Of a DNA stretch of 14,575 nucleotides, positions 1 to 7,230 are shown piece by piece; position 1 is the stretch's first letter; the number at the start of each line of letters is the position of its first letter. The translations under genes and the position numbers were made by a program. A model generated the notes under the pieces. The model ran no database searches. It saw only the letters and a list, made by a program, of their open reading frames with translations, and had not been told where the DNA came from. The stretch spans positions 1 through 14,575 of the forward strand of contig JALWQN010000106.1 in the NCBI GenBank assembly GCA_027083115.1, read 5' to 3'. Source of the DNA: Desulfurococcales archaeon. GTDB lineage: Archaea > Thermoproteota > Thermoprotei_A > Sulfolobales > NBVN01.

Positions 1-407
1 AGCTCGCTCGGTCTGTGATCAAGGACCTTATCTATCTCAAGGATTTCAGCTACCTCAAGAACTTTCTTCCTTATTTCATCATCAGGAACCTTCTTAACCT
101 TAAGAGGTACAGCTATGTTCTCGTATGCCGTGAGGTGAGGATAGAGAGCGTAATTCTGGAAAACTATACCAATATTTCTTTTCCATGGGGGGAGCCATGT
201 TATGTCTTTACCATCAAGATATATTTTGCCTGAATCAGGAGTCTCTAACCCAGCGATAATCCTTAATGTTGTGGTCTTTCCTGAGCCCGAAGGACCTAAC
301 ATAACATAGTACTTGTTATCATCGAAAACTAACTCATTAACGACTAAGTTGAATTTAGTTGTTTTGGTAGCGAACTCTTTCATAATATTCCTTAACTCCA
401 GGACCAT
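1..407 (-). CDS. MalK-like ABC importer ATPase, N-terminal part (cut by window edge)
   Basis: This is the cytoplasmic ATP-hydrolysing subunit expected to drive the fused permease encoded just upstream. About 135 codons are visible before the window ends. I see the Walker A motif GPSGSGKTT about 40 residues in and the Q-loop segment VFQNYALYPHLT, the form typical of carbohydrate-type (CUT1/MalK) ATPases. The signature motif, Walker B and any C-terminal regulatory domain lie outside the window. The ATG overlaps the permease stop codon (TAATG), and a GGTGGT ribosome site lies inside the permease gene, so translation is probably coupled. It is the third gene of the binding protein-permease-ATPase operon. 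The substrate cannot be read from this fragment. The family call is firm. Confidence 0.93.
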   Translation of the reverse strand, partial: MVLELRNIMKEFATKTTKFNLVVNELVFDDNKYYVMLGPSGSGKTTTLRIIAGLETPDSGKIYLDGKDITWLPPWKRNIGIVFQNYALYPHLTAYENIAVPLKVKKVPDDEIRKKVLEVAEILEIDKVLDHRPSE

Positions 408-2110
408 TATCTACCACCCCACATCCTGATTAGGTTTTTCCTGGCCCACAGCACTAGAAGTACTGGTGGGATAGCACTAATTAATCCTGCAGCAGCATCC
501 TTAACATAGTTTGCTGCTGCAGGACTCATTAAGTCAGCTATATATATGGAGAAAGTCTGTGCGCCCGTGAAGGATAAGGGGTTATGTAGGTTGTATGGGG
601 AGTACGTGAAGGCTAAGGGAAAGATTAGGTTACCCCAACTATACGCGAAAACATATACTGCAGCCACGCTCAAACCAGCCTTACTGAGTGGGAGACCCAT
701 CTTCAGGAAGGCCTTAAGCTTGCTCATCCCATCCATCTGGGCTGCCTCATCAATCTGCTTAGGGAAGTGCTGGTAGAAGTTATACATTACCCAAGTAGAT
801 ACAGGTATTGTGGTTATCGGGAAGGTCAGGACTAAACCCCACCAATTATTAACTAATCCTAAGGCCCACAAGACGCTGTATAAAGGAATTATGTAGATCA
901 ACCAAGGCGTGGCCATAATGTAGAAATTATAGGTGAGTAGCTTATCTTTCCCGAAGCCGTGTACTGCTATAGCATAAGCAAACATTGAAGCAAGAAATAA
1001 CGTGATTAATACGTTAATGCCCGTAATTCCTAAAGACGTAATAATGTAGGGAAGCCCTTCCTGCAGAACCGCTAAATAATTATTTAGTGTGGGCTTTGAA
1101 GGAAGTATCGGTGGGGGGATCGTGACTAGCTCCAGTGGGCTCTTCAAAGACATCAGCACCATCCAAATAAGCGGAATGAACTCAAAAATAAAGAAGAAAC
1201 CTAACACAACATAGTGAATTCCTTTACGTAGCTCCTTCGAAGGAATTATGGAAGGCACTGGAAGCTTAACCACGAATTTCGAACCTAATGCCTTAACGTA
1301 AATTATTGAGAGCAATGAAGCAATAATCGATAAGAGAAATATCAGCGTAGCTGCATAACCCCTTAACCTTATATCAGTGAAGAACTCCTCAAAAGCGTGA
1401 AAGGCCAAGTTATCTAGGGCTCCAGGCCCAGCCTGAGAATAACCTATGTAGATAGGGCCGAAAATAAATATTGCTGATATCGTTGTGAAGACATAAGAAA
1501 TAAGTATTTGAGGAATAACCAAAGGAAGATCGATGTAGAAAAATTTCTTAGGACCAGTCAGTCCGTCAGCAGCTGCAGCCTCCTCAATCTCTTTAGGTAT
1601 TGAGATCAAGCCAGAATAAATAACTAAAACAGTCATTGGCAAAACCCTCCAAACCTCAACCAAAATAACGGTCCATATCGATGCCGCCCAATTATAGTTC
1701 GGTGTAAGGTAGTAGGCAATACCGAAGAAAGGATTAAGCATTAAGTACCACATGACTGCTGCAGTAACTTCAGGGATGAAGGCAGGAATAACCATGACAG
1801 GAAGTAGCGCGTTACCTAGCCTACCCAGCCTCTTTAAAGTAGTGGCCACAGGTAAAGCTAAGGCCGTAGTTAGGGCAGGCAAAACCAACACGTAAAGAAG
1901 TGTGTTCCTGATTATGGGACCCATATAAGGATCCTCAAGAACCATATGATAGTTCTCCATACCTACATACCTGATCTGGCCCAAAAGATTAAAGGTATAG
2001 AAACTGAAAACAAAATTACTTATTATTGGGTAAGTAGTGAAGGAAACAAGATATAATAGAGCGGGAAGAACTAAAAAAAGAATGGTTTTATCGTTTAGTT
2101 TCCTAAGCAT
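407..2110 (-). CDS. Fused MalF-MalG-like ABC sugar permease
   Basis: An inner-membrane importer protein in which two binding-protein-dependent permease domains are joined in one chain of about 567 residues; each CUT1 permease is normally a separate protein of about 280-300 residues. Numbering is from the ATG at 2110. The first half (about 1-275) is MalF-like with its EAA loop near 176-200 (EEAAAADGL...LPL). The second half (about 300-567) is MalG-like with a second EAA loop near 454-478 (DEAAQMDGM...LPL). Each half has about six hydrophobic segments, joined by a short polar linker. No frameshift or stop lies between the halves. An upstream in-frame TTG at 2128 would add six residues, but GGTGAGG just before the ATG favours 2110. 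It lies 27 bases after the binding-protein gene and overlaps the ATPase start. The sugar specificity is unknown. Confidence 0.92.
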   Translation of the reverse strand: MLRKLNDKTILFLVLPALLYLVSFTTYPIISNFVFSFYTFNLLGQIRYVGMENYHMVLEDPYMGPIIRNTLLYVLVLPALTTALALPVATTLKRLGRLGNALLPVMVIPAFIPEVTAAVMWYLMLNPFFGIAYYLTPNYNWAASIWTVILVEVWRVLPMTVLVIYSGLISIPKEIEEAAAADGLTGPKKFFYIDLPLVIPQILISYVFTTISAIFIFGPIYIGYSQAGPGALDNLAFHAFEEFFTDIRLRGYAATLIFLLSIIASLLSIIYVKALGSKFVVKLPVPSIIPSKELRKGIHYVVLGFFFIFEFIPLIWMVLMSLKSPLELVTIPPPILPSKPTLNNYLAVLQEGLPYIITSLGITGINVLITLFLASMFAYAIAVHGFGKDKLLTYNFYIMATPWLIYIIPLYSVLWALGLVNNWWGLVLTFPITTIPVSTWVMYNFYQHFPKQIDEAAQMDGMSKLKAFLKMGLPLSKAGLSVAAVYVFAYSWGNLIFPLAFTYSPYNLHNPLSFTGAQTFSIYIADLMSPAAANYVKDAAAGLISAIPPVLLVLWARKNLIRMWGGR

Positions 2111-2137
2111 TTCCTCACCCGCACTCAAGCGCTAAGG

Positions 2138-3667
2138 TCACGAAACCTTCATTAACTTAATCCAGCTTGATTGGATATTGTTGAGGGTTTGCTCAGCGGA
2201 CTGCTTTCCTTCCAGGTAGAGAGCTACTTGCTTCAGGAATATTGGTGTTAGGTCACTCCAGAAGTTTGTGATTCTATTAAAGATCGCCATTCTCTGCAAT
2301 GAGACAGGGTTAGGCTTCAGAAGATCCTGGTAGAATGGTTTAACCCATGAGGTCTTAGGATTCTCTGCCGCTAACTTAAGCCCACTGTAAGTAGCAGGTA
2401 AGAAACCTACTGCTTCAATAGCTTTCTTATAAACTTGGTCAGAGAGCATCACGCTAACGAACTCAACAGCTAGTTTCGGATCCTTACTGTATGGGTTAAC
2501 GCCAGCGAAGGTCGGTGCTTGAGCAGTTGCTCCACCAGGCAATGGAGCAACCCCTAAGTCACCAGCAACCTTAGATACTGACGCATTATTGTAGATTGGG
2601 AGGAAGGAAGTCCAAGCAGCACCCATGACGTACTGTCCAGTCCTGTAGAGATCTCTCAGCTGAGGATACTCCATGGCCTGAACAGTTATTGGCGGTTCAA
2701 ACTGAATCACTTTCTTATAGGTTTTGAGGGCCTCAAGTGCTGATGTGCAGTTTAATGTAGGCACTATTTTACCGTTGACCTCCTTAAAGTATGCCCAGTA
2801 ACCCTGAACCCCTATCCTAGCTTGTGAAGGGACTTCAGTACATGCACTGTCATGAACAGCATAAGAATAGAATATACCAATATATGTGTTTATTAATGCA
2901 TGCTCTAAACCGTCAGGGAATAGCAGTGCCCACTTCGTGGGTCCTTTCCACTGATTCAGTTTCTGCTGAATGAATGAAGCACCAGTAATTAGCTTATCCC
3001 AAGTATCCCATTTCTGCGGGTTGAAGTCGAAGCCATACTTGCTCTTGAATTCATTAGCTAAGGTAGTGTTCTGAAAGAAGCTTTTCCTATAAACCAGTAC
3101 GTAACCGAAGACCTGCTGGAATGGAACACCAAAGGTCTTCACTATCTGCCCCTGCTTGTTAAGCAAGTAAACCGCAGTCATGGAGCTTGGGGGTATATTG
3201 CTCTTGTTTAAGAGACCGCTCTTAAAGTATGGAGTCAGATCCAGCAAGTAAGGCCCTAACTCTGAGGCTTGCGAAGGATAGAAGAGAATCACGTCAGGTG
3301 ATGGCGCGTGATTCTGGAGTGCTGTTAAGGCAGTAGTCACCATGTGTATGAAGGGAACTGAGTTAATTCTGACAGTAACTCCTGGGTGCTTAGCCTCAAA
3401 CACTTGAGCAGCAATTTTCACGTAGGGAATTAATGTGGGGTCTCCTGAACCCAACAGAACAGTTATGGTGGTTGTTTTCGGTGCGGTTGTTGCTGTGGGG
3501 GTGCCAGTAACAGTAACTGTCTTAGTTACTGTTACTGTTTTGGCTGAGGTAGGGGCCTTCATGGAAATAGCGGCGTAGTATGTTCCGAAACCCACTACAA
3601 TCCCAGTAATTATTACGGATAATATGACGGCTGACACAACTTTTGAGAGTGCACGACTTGATTTCAT
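2138..3667 (-). CDS. ABC transporter extracellular solute-binding protein (family 1 type)
   Basis: This protein captures the substrate outside the cell and delivers it to the fused permease. It has 509 residues from the ATG at 3667. The N-terminus has a short charged stretch, then RALSKVVSAVILSVII followed by more hydrophobic residues, and then a Thr/Val/Pro stalk (about 37-65) typical of archaeal surface-anchored binding proteins. The rest resembles family 1 sugar-binding proteins, with a PDVILFYPSQASEL segment and a late NPYSKDPKLAVEFVSVML segment. There is no lipobox cysteine, so anchoring by an uncleaved or pilin-type (class III) signal is more likely than lipidation; that is inference. 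An upstream GTG at 3676 is possible, but it is part of the AAGGTG ribosome site that serves the ATG. It is first in its operon, behind a clear TATA box. Confidence 0.92.
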   Translation of the reverse strand: MKSSRALSKVVSAVILSVIITGIVVGFGTYYAAISMKAPTSAKTVTVTKTVTVTGTPTATTAPKTTTITVLLGSGDPTLIPYVKIAAQVFEAKHPGVTVRINSVPFIHMVTTALTALQNHAPSPDVILFYPSQASELGPYLLDLTPYFKSGLLNKSNIPPSSMTAVYLLNKQGQIVKTFGVPFQQVFGYVLVYRKSFFQNTTLANEFKSKYGFDFNPQKWDTWDKLITGASFIQQKLNQWKGPTKWALLFPDGLEHALINTYIGIFYSYAVHDSACTEVPSQARIGVQGYWAYFKEVNGKIVPTLNCTSALEALKTYKKVIQFEPPITVQAMEYPQLRDLYRTGQYVMGAAWTSFLPIYNNASVSKVAGDLGVAPLPGGATAQAPTFAGVNPYSKDPKLAVEFVSVMLSDQVYKKAIEAVGFLPATYSGLKLAAENPKTSWVKPFYQDLLKPNPVSLQRMAIFNRITNFWSDLTPIFLKQVALYLEGKQSAEQTLNNIQSSWIKLMKVS

Positions 3668-3702
3668 TAAAGACACCTTATGTTTCCTTTCTTAGGAAAA
3701 AG

Positions 3703-3716
3703 ATTTAAGTTTTTCT
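3703..3716 (-). promoter_or_regulatory. TATA box and BRE of the sugar ABC operon
   Basis: On the minus strand a purine-rich BRE-like AGAAAAA is followed directly by CTTAAAT. A start about 26 bases downstream would give a leader of about 13 bases that contains the AAGGTG ribosome site of the binding-protein gene. It is the only good promoter I see for the three-gene operon. Confidence 0.65.
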
Positions 3717-3987
3717 CATTACTGAAGCACTAATGCCTTAAAAAGCTTAGGGAAAGAAACACTCACTGGCTAAAATATATTAATACCTAATTAAACCAAA
3801 CAGTAAATTCTATATTTATAGAAAGCAAGTTGCGGCCTCCATTAAGTTAGGGCTCAAATTAAAATCGATTATTTACCTTAAATTAAGGAAGTAATACTTT
3901 TTATTTAAAAATTTACTTAAGCTTCACTCAGCCAGCAATCACTTATTGGTTGACTACATATACCTAGCGTATTCCTTGCTTAACTCA
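3717..3987. other. AT-rich intergenic stretch with a short palindrome
   Basis: No coding frame is supported here. The stretch is AT-rich, with long A/T runs near 3895-3920. CCTTAA-A-TTAAGG at 3876-3888 is a perfect inverted repeat with a one-base centre. It lies upstream of the sugar operon promoter and downstream of the small gene at 3988, so it could be an operator or simply AT-rich chance. Confidence 0.4.
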
Positions 3988-4281
3988 TTATTGCTTCAAT
4001 AGTTTCTCTATTGCCTTCTCCGTAGGTAATGAAGGCAGGAGGAAGTACTTGCTGAACATGCCAGGCACCCTAAGAACGAACCCAAAGAAGTAAGAGAAGA
4101 GTGCCTCCTCGCTATCTGCCTCCACTAAAGTCACTCCCCAAACGGGCGTTGTTGGGGTTGCGTAAGACTCAAGTACCTTTACCCCCTTAACGTTAGGTAA
4201 TCCCTTAGTGACTTCAGCCAAGTTCTTAAGTTCCTTATCTGGGCTTAGCTCCCAATGAATTAAGAACTTCGTTTTTACCAC
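3988..4281 (-). CDS. Small alpha/beta protein of unknown function
   Basis: A 97-residue soluble protein with no signal peptide or membrane segment. The order beta (KFLIHWEL), helix (KELKNLAEVTKGL), beta (VKGVKVLESYA), beta (VWGVTLVEADS), helix (EEALFSYFF) suggests a ferredoxin-like fold of the kind seen in GYD and DUF3303 proteins; this is a resemblance, not an identification. The start is GTG. No ribosome site is evident, but CTTATTA at 4307-4313 lies about 29 bases upstream, which would fit a leaderless message. It stands alone between the sugar operon and tRNA-Leu, on the same strand as both, about 310 bases from the operon start. No catalytic motif is visible and I propose no function. 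Confidence 0.75.
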   Translation of the reverse strand: MVKTKFLIHWELSPDKELKNLAEVTKGLPNVKGVKVLESYATPTTPVWGVTLVEADSEEALFSYFFGFVLRVPGMFSKYFLLPSLPTEKAIEKLLKQ

Positions 4282-4462
4282 AGCAATTATAAGGGATTGT
4301 GGGACCTAATAAGTGATGCGAATATTTCTTACGTAAGTAAGTTATGTATTTACAAATTACTCTAAATCATTAAGGAAAGTGTATATATAATATTTTCCAG
4401 AAGTAGGTAACGAATTACATAATTCATTGAACCTCGACTAGATTAAAACGTTGTTAGTGTGG

Positions 4463-4547
4463 TGCGGGGGGTGGGATTCGAACCCACGCAGGCCTACGCC
4501 AACGGGTCTTAAGCCCGTCCCCTTTGACCGAGCTCGGGCACCCCCGC
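4463..4547 (-). tRNA. tRNA-Leu(TAA)
   Basis: A type II tRNA without an intron. Acceptor GCGGGGG pairs with CCCCCGC. The anticodon arm is ACGGG-CTTAAGA-CCCGT with anticodon TAA. A long variable arm and the T arm GTGGG-TTCGAAT-CCCAC follow. CCA is encoded after the discriminator A (4460-4462). A decayed copy of its central part lies at 10977-11021. Confidence 0.97.
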
Positions 4548-4572
4548 ATCCATAATATCTTACTGCTTAGGG

Positions 4573-4579
4573 GTTTAAG
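4573..4579 (-). promoter_or_regulatory. TATA box of tRNA-Leu
   Basis: CTTAAAC on the minus strand is centred about 29 bases upstream of the tRNA-Leu 5' end, the expected spacing. It shares the 95-base divergent spacer with the tRNA-Arg promoter. Confidence 0.6.
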
Positions 4580-4611
4580 ACAGTTCTCCTTACCGAAAAT
4601 ATATGGAAGCC

Positions 4612-4619
4612 TTTATATT
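4612..4619 (+). promoter_or_regulatory. TATA box of tRNA-Arg
   Basis: TTTATATT lies 24-31 bases upstream of the tRNA-Arg 5' end at 4643, as expected for an archaeal TBP site. Confidence 0.6.
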
Positions 4620-4642
4620 TGCTTTATTCCTTAATCTTTCAG

Positions 4643-4761
4643 GGGCCCGTAGCTCAGCTAGGATAGAGCGCCGGCCTCCTAAAGGTCCCGGGGGTTCCTA
4701 AGCACTGGCGGTCCCTCTCCAGGGACGCCGGATGTCGGGGGTTCAAATCCCCCCGGGCCCG
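4643..4761 (+). tRNA. tRNA-Arg(CCT) with a 44-base intron
   Basis: Acceptor GGGCCCG pairs with CGGGCCC. The D arm GCTC...GAGC and T arm GGGGG-TTCAAAT-CCCCC are intact. Anticodon stem strands CCGGC (4671-4675) and GCCGG (4727-4731) enclose the loop CTCCTA(A) plus 44 extra bases. The intron is about 4682-4725, or one base later; both cuts leave a 75-base mature tRNA. I could not resolve a strict bulge-helix-bulge. The intron end can form GTCCC-tctcca-GGGAC, which extends into the 3' anticodon strand. CCA is encoded at 4762-4764. Confidence 0.93.
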
Positions 4762-4764
4762 CCA

Positions 4765-5096
4765 CACAAAAAACTACATACCTTAACTTCAAATAATACT
4801 AGCGAATTCCGCTTGGAGTTTTATTAGTGTTCCTCAAGAAGTATCTGTCCCTCTTGAGCAAGTAGAAACAGATTTAATGAGTCATGTAAAGTATGTGTTT
4901 TAGTGATTTTTGTTTAAGGCCGTGTTTAGTCTCGTGGGTAGTCTATTATGGGCTCGATCACTATCCTTGAACCCATAAATATAAAGAAATCCTATGGGTG
5001 ATACAGAATAATCTGAACATAAACACAACCACGTATGAACAAGAACTTTATAAACAGAACACAAGAAAAAAGACTCTCAATTAGAAACAAATATGT
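4765..5096. other. Gene-free stretch between tRNA-Arg and the homing endonuclease gene
   Basis: An AT-rich spacer with no supported coding frame. One inverted repeat, CTCAAGA (4833-4839) and TCTTGAG (4852-4858), could form a 7-bp hairpin with a 12-base loop. I see no C/D-box motif set. It is the 3' flank of the endonuclease gene, so it may include one boundary of an inserted segment. Confidence 0.4.
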
Positions 5097-5924
5097 TTAA
5101 CTATATCTTTCTAGTAATCTCTTGAGTTTTTGACGTTTTCTGCCAATTGTGAAGCTTATAGTGTCCTGAAACTTCGCTAAATTTACTTTCTTCGAAATCC
5201 TTAGGCAATAAATAAAGTTCTGAGACCTAGTATAGGAAACGCCTGACTTTGGGTCAGTCATGAGGCAAGGTCTACCAAATCTGTAGACCTTGAATTTGAT
5301 GCTAAGTGATTCTAGAAGACTTCCGAATAACGAAACTAGAGAATAATTATTAACACAAGCAGTAACGTAATAATAGTCAAAATTAACACTGCCTTCAGCA
5401 TCAAAGAAACCCCTGCAAGCCTCTCTAGGAAAATCTGCTAATAGCTCGTGAACAACGAATGGATCAATACGAGCAACGCTAAGGAGAGAGTAGAGTGCGT
5501 AATTTCTTGCTGAAACCAGCCACCGACAATGCTTCTTAGACCATATGGGTCTATAGGCTATAGCTCTCCCAACTGCTTTAGCTAATGCTTTCCCCCACTG
5601 AGAGGCAAAGTCGTAATCCTTTACCATTAAGCGAATCATATATTCATACCCTTTTTCTCTTTTCGCGAGGGTCCCATCCCCTAACCAAGCTCCAATGACG
5701 TAAGCTAACTCAGGAGATCTTTCAGGTATTTTGTATCTTCCTAAGGGATTGCTTATATTCCTGGCCCATCTCTGAATAGTTGAGATAGAAACATGAAAAC
5801 CATACCTTTCCTTAATGTAATTCGCTATCTTCTTATAACCTAGTCCTTCTTGATGTAATTTCCTAGGCAGTTGATACAACTCATTACGCACATACAGTTC
5901 GTATATGTTTTTCGTCTCTCTCAC
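5097..5924 (-). CDS. Free-standing LAGLIDADG homing endonuclease with N-terminal HTH
   Basis: A site-specific DNA endonuclease that would promote spread of its own gene or of an associated intron. It has 275 residues. Residues about 28-57 form a helix-turn-helix of the recombinase/terminase kind (YKKIANYIKERYG...STIQRWAR). The first LAGLIDADG helix is AYVIGAWLGDGTL (about 74-86, acidic residue D83) and the second is CRGFFDAEGSV (about 170-180, acidic D175/E177). Two motifs in one chain indicate a monomeric two-domain enzyme, and both acidic positions are kept, so it may be active. The start is GTG, directly preceded by an in-frame TGA, so nothing longer is possible; no good ribosome site is seen. 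It lies alone between tRNA-Arg and tRNA-Ile, not inside either gene. The family call is firm; the target is unknown. Confidence 0.92.
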   Translation of the reverse strand: MRETKNIYELYVRNELYQLPRKLHQEGLGYKKIANYIKERYGFHVSISTIQRWARNISNPLGRYKIPERSPELAYVIGAWLGDGTLAKREKGYEYMIRLMVKDYDFASQWGKALAKAVGRAIAYRPIWSKKHCRWLVSARNYALYSLLSVARIDPFVVHELLADFPREACRGFFDAEGSVNFDYYYVTACVNNYSLVSLFGSLLESLSIKFKVYRFGRPCLMTDPKSGVSYTRSQNFIYCLRISKKVNLAKFQDTISFTIGRKRQKLKRLLERYS

Positions 5925-6003
5925 TCACAGTTTTTCAAAACAAAAAACGTTACATAATAATACTCAAGAGACTGAGGAACAGTCAGAATAATAACAAGCC
6001 TGA

Positions 6004-6077
<74 letters not shown>

Positions 6078-6100
6078 GTAGTTTATTTATTTTCTCGTTC

Positions 6101-6108
6101 TTTTAAGG
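6101..6108 (-). promoter_or_regulatory. TATA box of tRNA-Ile
   Basis: The minus strand reads CCTTAAAA, 24-31 bases upstream of the tRNA-Ile 5' end. Confidence 0.6.
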
Positions 6109-6241
6109 TTTGCTTGAATAATCGCTTAATCACTTTTAACTACTAAGGCTTTCCTTACCCGGCACAACAACTGAACGACTTTGTTGCTGCCCTTTCAATT
6201 TTAGGTTTTGGCTGGTTTGTTAACGAGTTTGGTTCATTCAG

Positions 6242-6517
6242 TTACTTAGTGAATTCTCTTATGGAATGTTTTCGGAGGATAAAGTTATGGTACATTACAA
6301 GCTTCCTCATGTTCTTCGTATCATTTAACGCTAGATTTTGAATACATTCCTCGAGTTCTACTTCGACGATTACAACCTCATCAATTCGATATGAGCATAG
6401 TGCTCCACGAGACTGGGCTGCGCTCTTGAAGAGGAAGATACATACGTAGCATATAGATGGTCAGGCTTTAGGGCTCACTATCATGAATTCTGTGCTAGTG
6501 TTTAAAGCAAGCAACAC
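6242..6517 (-). pseudogene. Decayed gene, possibly a SPOUT-type RNA methyltransferase fragment
   Basis: The 560 bases between tRNA-Ile and tRNA-Gly hold no intact gene, but one minus-strand frame looks formerly coding. From a GTG at 6517 it gives LLALNTSTEFMIVSPKA, an in-frame TGA at 6461-6463, and then 72 more codons to TAA at 6242. The second part includes SRGALCSYRIDEVVIVE and a Lys/Arg-rich stretch TKNMRKLVMYHNF. The segment R-[GA]-A-x-x-x-[YF]-R-[IV]-D-E-V-[VI]-I resembles the first conserved block of the COG2106 SPOUT RNA methyltransferases, but this is from memory and tentative. The part after TAA does not continue the family pattern, so only a fragment remains. The plus-strand frame across the same region has no start or recognisable motif. 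Confidence 0.35.
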
Positions 6518-6610
6518 CTTCCACTAGAGAATTTTTGGAGCTGCGGTGTCACTAGCTGTATTTCAGCCCTTTCTGGTGGAGCACCTTAAAGGGGGAAGTC
6601 TGGAAGAAAG

Positions 6611-6618
6611 CTTTAATT
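6611..6618 (+). promoter_or_regulatory. TATA box of tRNA-Gly
   Basis: CTTTAATT lies 24-31 bases upstream of the tRNA-Gly 5' end. Confidence 0.55.
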
Positions 6619-6641
6619 CCTTCTTCCTTAATCAATTAAGG

Positions 6642-6735
6642 GCGGCGGTCGTCTAGCCTGGTCTAGGACGCCGGCCTGCCAAGCTAGAGGTCCGTAGAAC
6701 GCCGGAGATCCCGGGTTCAAATCCCGGCCGCCGCA
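6642..6735 (+). tRNA. tRNA-Gly(GCC) with an 18-base intron
   Basis: Acceptor GCGGCGG/CCGCCGC, T arm CCGGG-TTCAAAT-CCCGG and discriminator A, with CCA encoded at 6736-6738. The anticodon stem CCGGC (6671-6675) / GCCGG (6701-6705) encloses CTGCCA(A) plus 18 extra bases, so the anticodon is GCC. The intron is about 6682-6699, or one base later, at the canonical 37/38 site. Mature length is 76 bases. Confidence 0.95.
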
Positions 6736-6739
6736 CCAC

Positions 6740-6747
6740 TTTTTCTT
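6740..6747 (+). terminator. Oligo-T run after tRNA-Gly
   Basis: TTTTTCTT follows two bases after the encoded CCA. Archaeal RNA polymerase often stops at such T runs, so it probably ends the tRNA-Gly transcript. Confidence 0.4.
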
Positions 6748-6793
6748 AATGAAACTTGATGGGTGGCTCGCAAGGAATTCGTGGGTTGAGGGA

Positions 6794-7036
6794 CTAAGCT
6801 CTTAGGTCTCGAAGTATCGAGTCTGCTGTTTCATTAAATAGTTTCTTAAGTTCTTCCTCACTTCTTGAGGCATTCAGTAACTTAATGCCTACAATATCGC
6901 CTTTAGCGTTGTACTCAATAATCAGGCCTGGAGCTACTTCCTCAGACCTAACGATTTCCTCACCCTTAAGTCTTAAGTGAGCAATATCTGTTTCCTTATC
7001 GTACTCCATTATGAAGTCTTCTGGCAAACCACGCAC
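6794..7036 (-). CDS. DUF2283 family protein
   Basis: A small soluble protein of 80 residues. The core MEYDKETDIAHLRLKGEE, then SEEVAPGLIIEYNAKGDIVGIKLLNAS, has the DUF2283 pattern: an N-terminal YDxExD strand, a short loop, and a VxPGxIxxY...IVGIxILxAS hairpin, here followed by a charged C-terminal helix. The molecular role of the family is not established; some members lie beside toxin-like genes, but no partner is visible here. The start is uncertain. The GTG used fits a leaderless message from a weak TATA at 7059-7067; TTG at 7027, with AAGGTG before it, or ATG at 7009, where the conserved domain begins, are also possible. It stands alone on the minus strand between tRNA-Gly and tRNA-Glu. 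Confidence 0.8.
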   Translation of the reverse strand: MRGLPEDFIMEYDKETDIAHLRLKGEEIVRSEEVAPGLIIEYNAKGDIVGIKLLNASRSEEELKKLFNETADSILRDLRA

Positions 7037-7087
7037 CTTAGGATAGAGTTCTTGACGCGGTATTATGTGTTACTGCCTGACCTCAAC

Positions 7088-7095
7088 TTTTTAAG
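7088..7095 (+). promoter_or_regulatory. TATA box of tRNA-Glu
   Basis: TTTTTAAG lies 24-31 bases upstream of the tRNA-Glu 5' end. Confidence 0.6.
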
Positions 7096-7118
7096 TTCAT
7101 TAGGTATTTCCTTATGGT

Positions 7119-7216
<98 letters not shown>

Positions 7217-7230
7217 CCATACCTAATTAA

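Noticed and set aside
6120..6352. Plus-strand open frame with many Phe, Leu and Ser codons, ending in FVSFNARF
   Set aside because: It has no start codon before its middle, no promoter or ribosome site, and lies opposite a minus-strand frame with more protein-like composition.
6461..6463. In-frame TGA as a selenocysteine codon in the segment at 6242-6517
   Set aside because: No SECIS-like element or known selenoprotein context is visible, and the frame also ends early, so decay is simpler.
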